NCBI RefSeq assembly: GCF_002101775.1
Contig: NZ_LQPI01000073.1
Location: 1-58,877, forward strand
DNA from: Mycolicibacter nonchromogenicus
Lineage (GTDB): Bacteria > Actinomycetota > Actinomycetes > Mycobacteriales > Mycobacteriaceae
Length of the DNA: 58,877 nt
Direction of reading: 5' to 3'
The translations under genes and the position numbers were made by a program. Below are positions 51,938-58,877 of the stretch, in pieces. Every line of letters starts with the position of its first letter. The stretch's first letter is position 1. The notes below the pieces were generated by a model. It did no database searches and was not told the DNA's origin. It saw only the letters and a list, made by a program, of their open reading frames with translations.

Positions 51938-53112
51938 TGGCCTCACCGTTGACTGACCACGTCGTCATCAGTGGCATCGGACAGTCCGCCATCGGCCGAC
52001 GACTCGGCGGTGATCCGCTGGAGCTCACCGCGCAGGCGTGCCTGGCTGCCGTTGAAGACGCCGGCCTCACCCTGGCCGACATCGACGGATTGACCACGTA
52101 TCCCGGTGCCTCGCAGGCAGGGCCGGGTTTCTCCGGCGCATCGCTGCGGGAAGTCCACGACGCCCTCGGGATCCGGCCGAACTGGGTGGCAGGGGGAGTG
52201 GAGTCCCCCGGCCAGCTCGGTGCGGTTGTCGATGCGATGCTCGCGGTGGCCGGCGGGCTGGCCAACCACGTGCTGTGCTGGCGCAGCATCTGGGAGGGCA
52301 CCGCACAGGGGACGGGCCGGCGCCGCGGGTACGGATCCGCCGGCGCGCGGCCAAGCGGGATGCTGGGCTGGCAGCTGCCGTACGGAGCCACGGCCGCCAA
52401 CCTCGCAGCCATGCAGATCCGCGCCCGCATGATCCGCCACGGACTCACCCGTGAACAGCTCGCATCGATCGCCATCGTCCAGCGGGCCAACGCTGCGATG
52501 AACCCCTCGGCGATCTACACCGAGCCCTTGGACACCGACGCCTACCTGAATGCACGCATGGTGTCAGAGCCACTGTGCATGTACGACTGCGACGTCCCGT
52601 GCGACGGAGCCACCGCGTTCGTCATCTCGCGCGCCGAACATGCCCGCGCCCTGGACCATCCGGCGGTGACCATCGAGGCGCTGGACTGTGCTCACCACGA
52701 CCGGTTCAGTTGGGAAGGTGGCGAGGACATCACGCGGATCAGTTCGCGGTGGTCGACCATCTGGGATCGCACCGACTTCACCGCCGACGACGTGGGATAC
52801 GCGTCGCTGTACGACGGGTTCAGCGTGTTCGTGCTGTGTTGGCTCGAGGACTTCGGCTTCTGCAAATTCGGCGAGGCGGGTGAGTTCGTGGCCGACCCCG
52901 CACGGATCTCACTCGCCGGGCAGCTGCCGATCAACAGTGGCGGTGGTCAACTCTCGGGCGGCCGGCTGCACGGCTTCGGCCATCTGCATGAGGCGTGCCT
53001 GCAGGTGCGCGGTGAAGCCGACGGTCGCCAGATCGAAGATCTGAATCTGGTCGCCGTCGGGGTGGGCGCGGCCAACAGCGGGACGACCGCGATGCTGTTG
53101 CGACCCAGCTGA
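51937..53112 (+). CDS. Thiolase-fold protein, Ltp2-like aldolase candidate
   Basis: This 391-residue protein lacks the nucleophilic thiolase Cys (that region reads WVAGGVESPGQLGAVV), carries SLYDGFSVFVLCWLEDFGFC near residue 290 and ends with GGQLSGGRLHGFGHLHEACL. The last motif is the hallmark of Ltp2-type side-chain-cleaving aldolases of steroid catabolism, where a Tyr acts in catalysis. With the DUF35 protein upstream it probably cleaves a beta-hydroxyacyl-CoA with a tertiary alcohol. It is the last gene before the hairpin at 53125. Confidence 0.88.
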   Translation: MASPLTDHVVISGIGQSAIGRRLGGDPLELTAQACLAAVEDAGLTLADIDGLTTYPGASQAGPGFSGASLREVHDALGIRPNWVAGGVESPGQLGAVVDAMLAVAGGLANHVLCWRSIWEGTAQGTGRRRGYGSAGARPSGMLGWQLPYGATAANLAAMQIRARMIRHGLTREQLASIAIVQRANAAMNPSAIYTEPLDTDAYLNARMVSEPLCMYDCDVPCDGATAFVISRAEHARALDHPAVTIEALDCAHHDRFSWEGGEDITRISSRWSTIWDRTDFTADDVGYASLYDGFSVFVLCWLEDFGFCKFGEAGEFVADPARISLAGQLPINSGGGQLSGGRLHGFGHLHEACLQVRGEADGRQIEDLNLVAVGVGAANSGTTAMLLRPS

Positions 53113-53124
53113 TCACCCCCATTT

Positions 53125-53143
53125 CGTCACAGTGACGTTTTGT
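53125..53143 (+). terminator. Terminator-like hairpin after the last catabolic operon
   Basis: CGTCACAGTGACG forms a hairpin with a 5-bp stem and CAG loop, followed by TTTTGTT. It begins 12 bp after the thiolase stop. The stem is short for an intrinsic terminator, so this is a moderate guess. The same 13-bp core recurs at 53361-53374. Confidence 0.4.
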
Positions 53144-53356
53144 TGACGAGTTGCCCTCTGCGACAAGGGGAGTGCCATACGCGCCTCAGTGGGGAACAAT
53201 CCCCAATCAGCCCAGCCGACCACACTCACGACGGCCCACCAGGGAGCCAACACCCGCACACTCCATCACGCCAAGGACAGGAACGTCAGTCACGTCACCG
53301 ACCACCGAGCCTCTGGCGCCTTCATCATTGACGTCGAATGCCCCTGCGCCGCAAGT

Positions 53357-53379
53357 CATTACGTCACAGTGACGTAATG
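53357..53379. repeat. 23-bp perfect palindrome
   Basis: CATTACGTCAC, a single A and GTGACGTAATG form an 11-bp perfect dyad. Its centre repeats the CGTCACAGTGACG core of the hairpin at 53125-53137, 236 bp away. It is a possible operator, but no gene remains next to it: the IS lies 37 bp downstream. Confidence 0.6.
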
Positions 53380-53415
53380 GAACACTGCCGCCGGAAGTGC
53401 GCCGTCCGGCCGCAG

Positions 53416-53468
53416 TGTTGACGACGGCCGAAATGTCGGCCGGTGGCGACGGTTGAAAAGTAGGCCAC
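53416..53468. repeat. Left terminal inverted repeat of the IS
   Basis: This 53-bp end matches the reverse complement of 55517-55569 at most positions. Both outermost five bases are identical (TGTTG/CAACA), and the stretch GAAAAGTAGGCCAC is shared by both ends. Confidence 0.88.
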
Positions 53469-53478
53469 GTGGTCGTGG

Positions 53479-54261
53479 TTATTGTGCCGTGTTGTCTGCC
53501 CGTGCGGAGGGCAGTGTGTCGATTCCGGTGTCTTTGAGTCGGTAGCTGGAGCCTTTGAGGGTCAGGACTTCGGCGTGGTGGACGATGCGGTCGATCATGG
53601 CCGCGGCGACGACTTGGTCGCCGAAGACGTCTCCCCAGCGGGCGAACGGCAGGTTGGAGGTCAGGATCAGCGAGGCGTGTTCGTAGCGGCTGGAGACCAG
53701 TTGGAAGAACAGGTTGGCGGCGTCCTGTTCGAAGGGGATGTAGCCGACCTCGTCGACGACGAGCAGCTTGATGCGGCGCAGTTTGGCCAGTTCGGCGGCC
53801 AGACTTCCGGCGTTGTGGGCGGCTTTGAGGCGGGCGACCCAGTCCACGGCGGTGGCGAAGGCGACGCGGTGGCCGGTTTGGGCGGCTTTGATCGCCAGCC
53901 CGATGGCCAGATGTGTCTTGCCGGTGCCCGGTGGGCCGAGCAGGACCACGTTGTGGGCTTTGGCCAGGTAGCCGCTGGTGGCCAGGTGGGCGATGAGGTC
54001 TCGGTTGAGTGCGGGCTGGTGGTCGAAGTTGAAGTCCTCCAACGATTTCGGTGCGGGGAACCCGGCTGAGCGGATGCGGATGGCCGCACCGGAGGCCTCG
54101 CGGGCGGCGACTTCGCGTGACAGGACCGCCGCGAGGTACTCCTCGTGGCTCCAGCCGCCCTCACGGGCCTGGTCGGCCAGTCGGGCCGCCGACTCGCGGA
54201 TACGTGGGGCCTTGAGCACCCCTGCGTAGTGCAGCACGTCTTTGATCGGATCGTCGGCCAT
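53479..54261 (-). CDS. istB: IstB-like ATP-binding helper protein of IS21 transposition
   Basis: This 260-residue AAA+ ATPase has Walker A GPPGTGKTHLAIGL near residue 110, Walker B LLVVDEVGYIPFEQD near residue 170 and a sensor segment ILTSNLPFARWGDVFGD. It acts with the IstA transposase, helping choose the target site and assemble the complex. Length and motifs are complete. It starts 2 bp after the istA stop, as usual in IS21. Confidence 0.95.
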   Translation of the reverse strand: MADDPIKDVLHYAGVLKAPRIRESAARLADQAREGGWSHEEYLAAVLSREVAAREASGAAIRIRSAGFPAPKSLEDFNFDHQPALNRDLIAHLATSGYLAKAHNVVLLGPPGTGKTHLAIGLAIKAAQTGHRVAFATAVDWVARLKAAHNAGSLAAELAKLRRIKLLVVDEVGYIPFEQDAANLFFQLVSSRYEHASLILTSNLPFARWGDVFGDQVVAAAMIDRIVHHAEVLTLKGSSYRLKDTGIDTLPSARADNTAQ

Positions 54262-54263
54262 GA

Positions 54264-55499
54264 TCAGGCCACCTCACCATCAGCGCCGGCACCGGTGAAG
54301 TCCACACCGAAGGCGCGGTCGTAGTCGGCCAGATCCCGCACCGGATGTTCCTGGGCGTCTCCGTGGGCCCTCTGCTGGTACCGGCGACGCAACACCGCCG
54401 CGGTCGCGACGTGGACCGGATCGGTGATGGTCTGCCGCGCCGCCCAGCAGCGCTGGTGACTGGCCAGCACACGCCCGGACCGGGTGACCGTCACCTGCGT
54501 CAGGGTGGTGCGGACCTGCACCAGTTGACCGATGGCGGTCGGATCGACCGAGTAGTCGTTGCCGACCACCCGCAGGTGGTAGTCGCGGCCCAGCCGCACC
54601 GAGGACACCACGTCGACGACCGGTGGCACCGCAGGCAGGGCCAGCATCTCGGCCCGATCAGCGGCGAGGGCATCGACCGGGCGGCCGTCGAGGACGCGGA
54701 CCCGGCGTGCGTTGGCCATCGGAAGCCACTGCGTCAACTGGTCATTGAAATCCTGCGGGGACTCGAAGACCCGCCCCGGCAGAAACGAGGTCTCCAGATA
54801 CCGGTTGGCCCGCTCCACGATGCCCTTCGACTCCGGGTCGTAGGGTTTCAGCTGCACCACCCGCGATCCCAACGTCCCCATCAACGCCGTGACCGGGTCA
54901 GTCAGCCGCCCTCGGCGGCCGATCCCGCCTTCGTTGTCCCACCACAGCTCGCGCGGCACCGCCGCGAAGCTGCCCGAGATCAGCTGCCACATCCCGGCCA
55001 CCAGGTCCGTCGCCTGCCGCGACGGCAACATCATCGCGGCGATGAACCGCGAGCACGCGGCCACCATCACCAACACCGGCAACGCCGCGTGCTGGCCGAA
55101 CCCGACCGGGACCTTGGCCGGTGGGAACCACAGGTCACACTGCACCGCCCGCCCCGGCGGGTGAGCAAGCCGGTCAACCGGATCGGCCGGAAGATACTCC
55201 GGACGGATGGCACGCACCCGCTCCCGAAACCACGAGATCGAGCCCGACCAGCCCACCCGCTCGGCGATCACCGTCGCCGGCATCTGCGGATACGCCGCCA
55301 ACAACGCTCGAATATGCGGCTCAACCGCACTGATCGCCGAGGCCACCGGCGCCCGCTGATACTTCGGCGGCCCATCACTGGCCAACGCCGAAGCCACTGT
55401 GTCACGCGCGATACCCAACCGCTTGGCAATGGCCCGCTGCGACAAACCCTCGCTGCGATGCAGATGCCGGATCAACGCCCAGTCCTCCAAGGAGATCAC
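54264..55499 (-). CDS. istA: IstA transposase of an IS21-family element
   Basis: This 411-residue transposase has an N-terminal HTH (LSQRAIAKRLGIARDTVASAL), the DDE core with the first Asp in QCDLWFPP near residue 120, the second in WWDNEGGIGRRG near residue 190 and the Glu in ESKGIVERANRYLE near residue 225, followed by a C-terminal domain. All catalytic residues are present and no frameshift is seen. It cuts and joins the element ends together with IstB. Confidence 0.95.
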   Translation of the reverse strand: MISLEDWALIRHLHRSEGLSQRAIAKRLGIARDTVASALASDGPPKYQRAPVASAISAVEPHIRALLAAYPQMPATVIAERVGWSGSISWFRERVRAIRPEYLPADPVDRLAHPPGRAVQCDLWFPPAKVPVGFGQHAALPVLVMVAACSRFIAAMMLPSRQATDLVAGMWQLISGSFAAVPRELWWDNEGGIGRRGRLTDPVTALMGTLGSRVVQLKPYDPESKGIVERANRYLETSFLPGRVFESPQDFNDQLTQWLPMANARRVRVLDGRPVDALAADRAEMLALPAVPPVVDVVSSVRLGRDYHLRVVGNDYSVDPTAIGQLVQVRTTLTQVTVTRSGRVLASHQRCWAARQTITDPVHVATAAVLRRRYQQRAHGDAQEHPVRDLADYDRAFGVDFTGAGADGEVA

Positions 55500-55516
55500 C
55501 CATCCAATCAGATCGG

Positions 55517-55569
55517 GTGGCCTACTTTTCGACCGTCGCTTCCGGCCTAGATTTCAACCGTCGCCAACA
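55517..55569. repeat. Right terminal inverted repeat of the IS
   Basis: The partner of 53416-53468. It shares the outer CAACA and the inner GTGGCCTACTTTTC segment with the left end and with the copy at 1-77. Confidence 0.88.
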
Positions 55570-55869
55570 CCGCAGAAGGAGGCTCGGGCCGTTGGAGCCT
55601 GGACCGGCCATTGATATGTGCCGGAGCGGGCACGGACCAACAAGGGTCCAGCGACTGGCGGGCAACATCGGAACAACTGCACGCGATCCGCACGGGCACC
55701 GCACAGGTGTCCGATCCGCGATTTACGGAGAGTGCGGCGGCGCGGTAAGCCGGGCGCTCTCAGCTAGTAGCGGACCGGTCTGGCGCGATTTACCCCCGAA
55801 GGTACGAGAAGTGCCGGACAAGTTGCGGAAAGAGTTGAAAGTGGCGGAAGGCCGGGTACGGTCCGTTCT
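55570..55869. other. 300-bp region without a recognised gene
   Basis: It begins with the second copy of the target duplication CCGCAG. A 125-codon frame reaching out of the IS end has no family resemblance, and most of it lies in the repeat and low-complexity DNA, so I do not call it. I see no operator copy and no clear promoter; it probably holds the promoter of the gene at 55870. Confidence 0.45.
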
Positions 55870-56619
55870 ATGGCGAGATCATCCGGAAACGTAGACCTGC
55901 CTAACGGCCTACAAGTGATTCACGCGCTTCGCAGGGACGACATCCGGGATCGCGTTATGAGATTCGCCGGAGGCCCGCTTAGCGAGGGAGTCCGCGGTGG
56001 GCGGTCACAGTCCTATGACCACTGCTACAACTACTTCATCGACCACCATGATCGGCTCACCGATGACGTCGAGAAGAGTTGCGCAGTATTGGGCCACTAC
56101 CTGGCCAGCTGGGGCATGTATCGCGGATCATCCTACCTTTTCAAGCATACGAACTCGGCTCATTTCGTCCCGCTCATCGAGTACGTCAGAGATAGCGCAG
56201 TTGAGCTCAGGAGCATCGACCTCCCGGAGTACGAGAGCAAGATCGATCGAATTAGCTCGGCGTACAAGGAGGTTGGCGAACTAGCACTTGGTGGAACAAC
56301 TAGTGTTCGAGTGACACTTGCCACCAAGATCATGATCGCGGCGTTCGGTTGCGTGCCGGCGTTCGACACGTACTTTCGCATGGGAATGCAGAGGATTCAA
56401 CAGGATCTTCCGCGGCGTCAGCGCGTCGCGTTTGATCAACTCGATGAGCCCAGACTCCGTCGGCTGTCAGAGTTCTATCGGGCGAATCAAGCTGACATTG
56501 ACCAATTACACCAAGAATCACGAACCGTCCGATTTCCTGATGGCGCTCCGACCGTTCACCGGCTAACCCGAGCCAAAATCATCGATATGTACGTGTTCGA
56601 TCTTGGTATGAATCCATGA
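55870..56619 (+). CDS. Conserved-looking hypothetical protein, accessory
   Basis: This 249-residue soluble protein is mostly alpha-helical, with YDHCYNYFIDHHDRL near residue 49, SCAVLGHYLASWGMYRGSSYL near residue 70 and TKIMIAAFGCVPAFDTYFRMG near residue 153. I do not recognise a named domain, but proteins with a LASWGMYRGSS block and a GCVPAxDxxF block occur, to my memory, in varied bacterial accessory regions. Its base composition and codon use look less GC-rich than the catabolic genes, which suggests a different origin. No function is claimed; a role in mobile-element or defence biology is only a guess. Confidence 0.75.
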   Translation: MARSSGNVDLPNGLQVIHALRRDDIRDRVMRFAGGPLSEGVRGGRSQSYDHCYNYFIDHHDRLTDDVEKSCAVLGHYLASWGMYRGSSYLFKHTNSAHFVPLIEYVRDSAVELRSIDLPEYESKIDRISSAYKEVGELALGGTTSVRVTLATKIMIAAFGCVPAFDTYFRMGMQRIQQDLPRRQRVAFDQLDEPRLRRLSEFYRANQADIDQLHQESRTVRFPDGAPTVHRLTRAKIIDMYVFDLGMNP

Positions 56620-56977
56620 GTGTTTGAGGTAAGGCCCTCGTATTGGCCTCGTTTTCAAGCGTAGTCGACAGCTGCCCGGTGCCCTTCCCGCAGGTATCCC
56701 GTAACGCCGATAACGTACATTATGTCAACTGATCTGCACATCCCATCAGATGAATGATTCCCCTGCCCGCTCCGCTGTCATCTCCGTTTGGGCTTGGATG
56801 GCGCCGTGTCGTGAGACCGTGACAAATGTGCCGTCTGCAAACCGCATTTAGGGAGGGATCGCCGTGAAATCGGTACTCCCATCGGTATGACCGGAAGTCG
56901 CATCGGATCACCGGCATCGGCGCGGTGTCGTGACCGCACCTCCAACCACAACTGCTTGAAGAAGGGTCTCCAGAAAG
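56620..56977. other. 358-bp region without a recognised gene
   Basis: No gene is supported on either strand; the opposing 142-codon frame lacks a ribosome site and family signals and overlaps the P450 gene. I see no copy of the 31-bp operator. It presumably contains the promoter of the P450 gene, with AGAAAG just before the ATG. Confidence 0.5.
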
Positions 56978-58276
56978 ATGGCGAACAGTCTCAGCGCACG
57001 TGGCGTACTGAGCACCTTGAAACCTTTGAGTTCGGCCGTACACATGAACGTGGCGGGTGCGGTTCGCACCCGGCGCCGCGGACACAGAGGCTGGCACGGT
57101 GCAGTCAACACTGCTTACGATCCGCTGGATCCAGCCATCGCAGCCCAACCCTTCGAGGCCTACCAGTCCCTACACCGCGAAGGTCGGGTTCACTACAACC
57201 CGAAACGGGCTACCTGGGTCCTCACTCGCCTCGAGGATGTGAGAGCGGCACTTCGCGACACCGACCGCATCAACAGTAGCCAGGGCGTCACCCGCATTCG
57301 GATGGCCGCCGATCTGGTCGTGCTCACCGACGGCGAGCAGCACAGCCGGCTGCGCAAGCAGGTGCAGCCCGCATTCACCAAACGCGCACTCGACAGCTGG
57401 CGGGCCATCACCGAGGCAATTGCGGCGGAGGTCGTTGATCGCGTCATCGCTGACCCCGGTTGCGACGTGGTGGCCGAGCTCGCCATCCCGATGCCCCTTC
57501 GGGTGATCGCCGGCATCCTGGGCGTTCCCGAGGCCGACATCCCCGACTTTCGTCGGTGGTCCGAGCGCAGCGTGCAGATCATCAACTTCACCCCCTCCCC
57601 GAGCGGAGTGGTCGGAATGGCCAAAGCGGCCGGTGCGGCTTTGGCGTTGCGGCGATACCTGCTGGCTCAACTCGGCAGCGGTCATCTCAAAGACTCTGGC
57701 ACTGTTCTGGGGCGGCTACTGGAACACAACACTGACGGCACCCTCACCGACGATCAGTTGTTTTACATCGCCGTGCTGCTGCTGATAGCCGGCAATGAGA
57801 CCACCACCAACCTGCTCGGCGGCATGTTCGACGCGTTCGCCACCTACCCCGAGCAGTACGACCGCCTCCGAGCCGATCCGAATGTCATCCCGATGGCGAT
57901 CGAAGAGTTGCTGCGGTTCACCTCCCCAATCCAGAATCTCTACCGGTATACGTGCGCCGACTACCCTGTAGGCGACGTGACCATCCCTGCGGGGTCACGC
58001 GTCCTGCTGTCGTTCGGTGCAGCCAACCGCGATCCCGACGCCTTTGACGACCCCGACTCATTCCGCGTCGACCGCAACCCCCGCATGCACGTCGCCTTCG
58101 GGTACGGCGCGCACATGTGCATCGGAGCCCCCCTTGCTCGGATGGAAGCCGAAGCCGTCCTACGTCAGCTCGTCACCCGGGTCGAACGGATCACTGCCGT
58201 GGGACCAACATCTTGGTCGACCAACAGTTCGTTGCGCGGCCCCACAAAGCTGCCTATCCGCTTGGAAACGTCGTGA
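56978..58276 (+). CDS. Cytochrome P450 (outside the operator-bearing region)
   Basis: This 432-residue P450 has the I-helix LLLIAGNETTTN near residue 270 and haem-binding FGYGAHMCIG near residue 370. About 45 N-terminal residues (basic, RRRGHRGWHG) precede the usual P450 start around AYDPLDPAIAAQPFEAY, so the true start may be later or the protein may have an unusual extension. It lies right of the IS and lacks the operator, so I treat it as separate from the catabolic regulon. It is followed by a DoxX-like gene. Confidence 0.9.
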   Translation: MANSLSARGVLSTLKPLSSAVHMNVAGAVRTRRRGHRGWHGAVNTAYDPLDPAIAAQPFEAYQSLHREGRVHYNPKRATWVLTRLEDVRAALRDTDRINSSQGVTRIRMAADLVVLTDGEQHSRLRKQVQPAFTKRALDSWRAITEAIAAEVVDRVIADPGCDVVAELAIPMPLRVIAGILGVPEADIPDFRRWSERSVQIINFTPSPSGVVGMAKAAGAALALRRYLLAQLGSGHLKDSGTVLGRLLEHNTDGTLTDDQLFYIAVLLLIAGNETTTNLLGGMFDAFATYPEQYDRLRADPNVIPMAIEELLRFTSPIQNLYRYTCADYPVGDVTIPAGSRVLLSFGAANRDPDAFDDPDSFRVDRNPRMHVAFGYGAHMCIGAPLARMEAEAVLRQLVTRVERITAVGPTSWSTNSSLRGPTKLPIRLETS

Positions 58277-58395
58277 GCACCAGAAACCGAAACGAGTCTG
58301 CGATGAGTCCCGTATGCGGCGTCACCGGCGGCGCCGGAGGCATGCGGCTTGAAGCACAACCTATTGGCATCTCGCAGAGCAAGGACAACACACAC

Positions 58396-58689
58396 ATGAC
58401 CCATACCGGCAAGCGCGTCCTGCAGTTGGGTCCGTCGCACGGCGTCGCCGGCATCATCGTTGGCGTGGCCCATTTCGTCGTTCCCAGCCGGTTTGACTCC
58501 TTCAACCGTCTTGGATTTCCCGATCGCGCACGCACATTCACCTATATCAACGGAGGTATCGAAACGATGCTGGGGATCCTCGCGATGATCCCTCGAACTC
58601 GCCGACACGCTCGAGTCCTCGGCCTCTGTTACATCACCTATCTGACGATCTGCATCGCAATTACCCAGTTTCGATTACGCCGGGGTTGA
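58396..58689 (+). CDS. DoxX-like small membrane protein
   Basis: This 97-residue protein has three or four hydrophobic segments (GVAGIIVGVAHFVVP, GIETMLGILAMIP, LGLCYITYLTICIAI) and the segment FDSFNRLGFPDRARTFTYING, as in DoxX-family proteins. The ATG at 58396 is chosen over upstream in-frame starts inside the P450 tail because the family homology begins there. Its role is unknown; the family is linked to redox or membrane stress in some bacteria. Confidence 0.8.
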   Translation: MTHTGKRVLQLGPSHGVAGIIVGVAHFVVPSRFDSFNRLGFPDRARTFTYINGGIETMLGILAMIPRTRRHARVLGLCYITYLTICIAITQFRLRRG

Positions 58690-58861
58690 GGAGCTGGCGC
58701 GCCGTCAGCGCCGCCCCCACCGCTGCCACCGACGACGCCGCCTGGAGAATCCGAAACCACATACTTGACGCCGTCACGATGACCCACTGACGGGAGCCGA
58801 CTAGACGGTATGGGTGACCGTCGGCGTTGAGCTGGGGGTTGCGGGCCGGGGCCCCACTCAC
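58661..58861 (-). CDS. Possible small hypothetical protein
   Basis: A 66-codon frame starting at a GTG has GC-rich third positions like real genes of this genome. Its tail overlaps the 3' end of the DoxX-like gene by 29 bp. The product has a hydrophobic middle (SSVAAVGAAL). There is no clear ribosome site and no family resemblance, so it may not be real. Confidence 0.3.
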   Translation of the reverse strand: MSGAPARNPQLNADGHPYRLVGSRQWVIVTASSMWFRILQAASSVAAVGAALTARQLLNPGVIETG

Positions 58862-58877
58862 CCATGTTCGTGGGTTA

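Larger units (their letters stand above)
53113..53415. other. 303-bp non-coding region with hairpins
   Basis: No gene is seen. It contains a terminator-like hairpin at 53125-53143, a 6-bp-stem hairpin TGGGGA/TCCCCA at 53190-53205, and a 23-bp perfect palindrome at 53357-53379. No copy of the 31-bp operator was found. The region between the palindromes has odd C-rich composition and no ribosome site. The left target duplication of the IS (CCGCAG, 53410-53415) closes it. Confidence 0.5.
53416..55569 (-). mobile_element. Complete IS21-family insertion sequence
   Basis: The 2154-bp element begins TGTTG at 53416 and ends CAACA at 55569, carries istA and istB on the minus strand and is flanked by a 6-bp direct duplication CCGCAG (53410-53415 and 55570-55575). 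The ends are imperfect inverted repeats of about 53 bp, each built of two related segments (CGACGG...GAAA...GGCC). These features fit IS21. Both genes look intact, so it may be active. It marks the right edge of the catabolic region and is in inverted orientation to the partial copy at 1-77. Confidence 0.92.

Noticed and set aside
55517..55894. 125-codon plus-strand frame reaching out of the IS right end
   Set aside because: It begins inside the terminal repeat and encodes low-complexity sequence with no ribosome site or family resemblance.
56690..56730. Possible further operator copy around GTACATTATGTC upstream of the 56978 P450
   Set aside because: The ACA and TGT halves are 3 rather than 5 bases apart and the outer half-sites are absent.
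58638..58865. 75-codon minus-strand frame at the right window edge
   Set aside because: The product is Gly/Pro-rich without motifs; the competing 66-codon frame at 58661-58861 has more gene-like codon use, though it is also weak.
1..58877. CRISPR arrays, tRNA or rRNA genes, prophage genes
   Set aside because: None seen: no regularly spaced repeats, no rRNA blocks, no phage structural or integrase genes; the only mobile elements are the IS21-family copies.

Overview
The window is high-GC actinobacterial DNA, most likely from a mycobacterium (Mycolicibacterium type) or a close relative such as Rhodococcus. The reasons are a mycofactocin-type short-chain dehydrogenase, frequent GTG/TTG starts, long operons with 4-bp stop/start overlaps, and a dense set of acyl-CoA dehydrogenases, crotonases, CaiB CoA-transferases, P450s and thiolase/DUF35 pairs. 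No rRNA, tRNA or CRISPR array was seen.

Layout. (1) 1-77 is the end of an IS21-family copy whose body lies to the left; it abuts a 5'-truncated CPBP protease gene (92-601) and a hemerythrin-domain gene (623-1081). (2) 1347-53112 is one continuous catabolic region of about 52 kb and about 46 genes: 6 acyl-CoA dehydrogenases (apparently three alpha-like and three beta-like), 7 enoyl-CoA hydratase/isomerases, 4 CaiB-type CoA-transferases (one a tandem double), 2 acyl-CoA synthetases, 3 thiolase-like proteins each next to a DUF35 protein, 3 P450s, 1 Rieske oxygenase, 5 SDRs, a MaoC hydratase, an LLM monooxygenase, a nitronate-monooxygenase-like protein, 2 metal-dependent hydrolases, a fused E1 2-oxoacid dehydrogenase with a free-standing lipoyl protein, 3 SnoaL-like proteins and 2 TetR regulators. 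(3) 53416-55569 is a complete IS21-family element (istA, istB) with a 6-bp target duplication. (4) 55570-58877 holds an unrecognised protein, a fourth P450 and a DoxX-like membrane protein.

The most notable observation is a 31-bp, dyad-symmetric, 8-bp-periodic motif (NNACA-N3-NNACA-N5-TGTNN-N3-TGTNN) found by eye in 14 intergenic regions from 2469 to 49180. Almost every operon start in the catabolic region has one, and none was seen outside it. This suggests the whole region is one regulon under a single repressor, with the TetR gene at 4703-5326 as first candidate because a copy with a perfect central palindrome sits in its own promoter.

Taken together, the genes look like a complete, CoA-thioester-based pathway for a bulky, probably alicyclic (terpenoid- or steroid-like) carboxylic acid: CoA activation or transfer, P450/Rieske hydroxylation, alpha/beta-heteromeric acyl-CoA dehydrogenation, hydration, SDR oxidation, and retro-aldol or thiolytic cleavage by thiolase-fold/DUF35 complexes. 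The substrate cannot be read from the sequence. No intact ferredoxin or ferredoxin reductase is present; only a 30-codon ferredoxin remnant was found.
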